Shown: one piece after another, positions 63,476-64,000 of the stretch
Layout: each line of letters begins with the position of its first letter
Numbering within the stretch: the first letter of the stretch is position 1
From: Berghia stephanieae
Lineage: Eukaryota > Mollusca > Gastropoda > Nudibranchia > Aeolidiidae
Reading direction: 5' to 3'
Length of the DNA stretch: 64,000 nucleotides
NCBI GenBank assembly: GCA_034508935.3
Contig: CM067444.1
Span: 102,787,084-102,851,083 of the forward strand
The notes under the pieces: generated by a model
What the model was told of the DNA's origin: nothing
Databases searched by the model: none
Seen by the model: only the letters and a program-made list of their open reading frames with translations
Position numbers and translations under genes: made by a program

Positions 63476-64000
63476 AAATATTTTTAAAAACATGTCAAAA
63501 TGAATGGAAAATTCAAGCGAGGCCAAGATAACATAAACAACAACAAAATAAATAAATAAATAAAAAAACTCCCAAGAAGTTAGACATTTCATAATTCAAC
63601 TCCAAAGTGTACGAGAATAGAATAGAGACAGGGGTGGATAAGGATATGAAAGACGGGGAGAAAAATTGAGAAGGAAAGAGAGAGAAAGATAAAAGAGGAG
63701 CTAATATTGACATAATCATAGCCGTCTATAGTTTGCTATGAACATAACACATCACAATCAATGCTTTAGTACATTGGATTCACATTTTTATTCTATCCAG
63801 TCGAGAATTATATGGAAATAATAATATGTTACTCAGAGTTAGTTTATAACAGAATAAATTCCTAATTTTGATGAATAAAAATATTATTCTATTTGAAATT
63901 TTAATCTGGGAGGCAAGAAAAATATTGAAGCAACCTATGTGAATTTCAAAACAAAGTCATCTGTCTTTAACAATGGCATCATATTTAACAAGATAACACT
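63476..64000. other. CEP57 intron running off the window
   Basis: No upstream CEP57 exon is recognisable here. AT-rich with a purine-rich patch at 63600-63700. Confidence 0.35.

Overview
The window is animal nuclear DNA: AT-rich, with GT-AG introns, long microsatellites and dense SINE, LINE and DNA-transposon copies. The gene set (TAB2/3-type adaptor, cytoplasmic tyrosyl-tRNA synthetase, CEP57-family protein) is metazoan. The repeat style, with short tRNA-derived SINEs and elements ending in a GTAAAACCC-like tail, suggests a marine invertebrate, probably lophotrochozoan (mollusc-like). That taxonomic guess is inference.

Layout. (1) 1-9.98 kb is mostly repeats: a 25-bp minisatellite, a satellite of about 86 bp, SINEs, a Tc1-like transposase relic and a piggyBac-like transposase relic. 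(2) 10.0-17.9 kb, minus strand: a TAB2/TAB3 orthologue with CUE domain, disordered middle, coiled coil and C-terminal NZF zinc finger. A decayed second copy of the NZF coding sequence lies in the preceding intron. (3) 17.9-33 kb: TAA microsatellites, an intact-looking mariner transposon with TIRs and TA duplication, two serial giant palindromes, and two adjacent non-coding hAT elements with 8-bp target duplications that themselves collected SINEs. (4) 34.1-46.6 kb, plus strand: YARS1 in 12 coding exons, complete from start to stop. (5) 46.6-57.8 kb: LINE and SINE fragments, a dispersed TIR repeat carrying a small ORF, a TTAA-flanked MITE, a long-inverted-repeat element and a short MITE. (6) 57.8-63.5 kb, minus strand: the 3' six coding exons of a CEP57/CEP57L1 orthologue, including a likely 9-nt microexon; its 5' part lies beyond the window.

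The three host genes are unrelated in pathway: TAK1/NF-kB signalling, translation, and centrosome/microtubule organisation. All three show frame changes, several clearly at homopolymers, in otherwise well conserved exons. A base-level assembly problem explains this better than pseudogenisation, because every splice site and flanking domain is kept. No LTR retroelement or other virus-like copy was recognised. No CRISPR, operon or bacterial feature is present.
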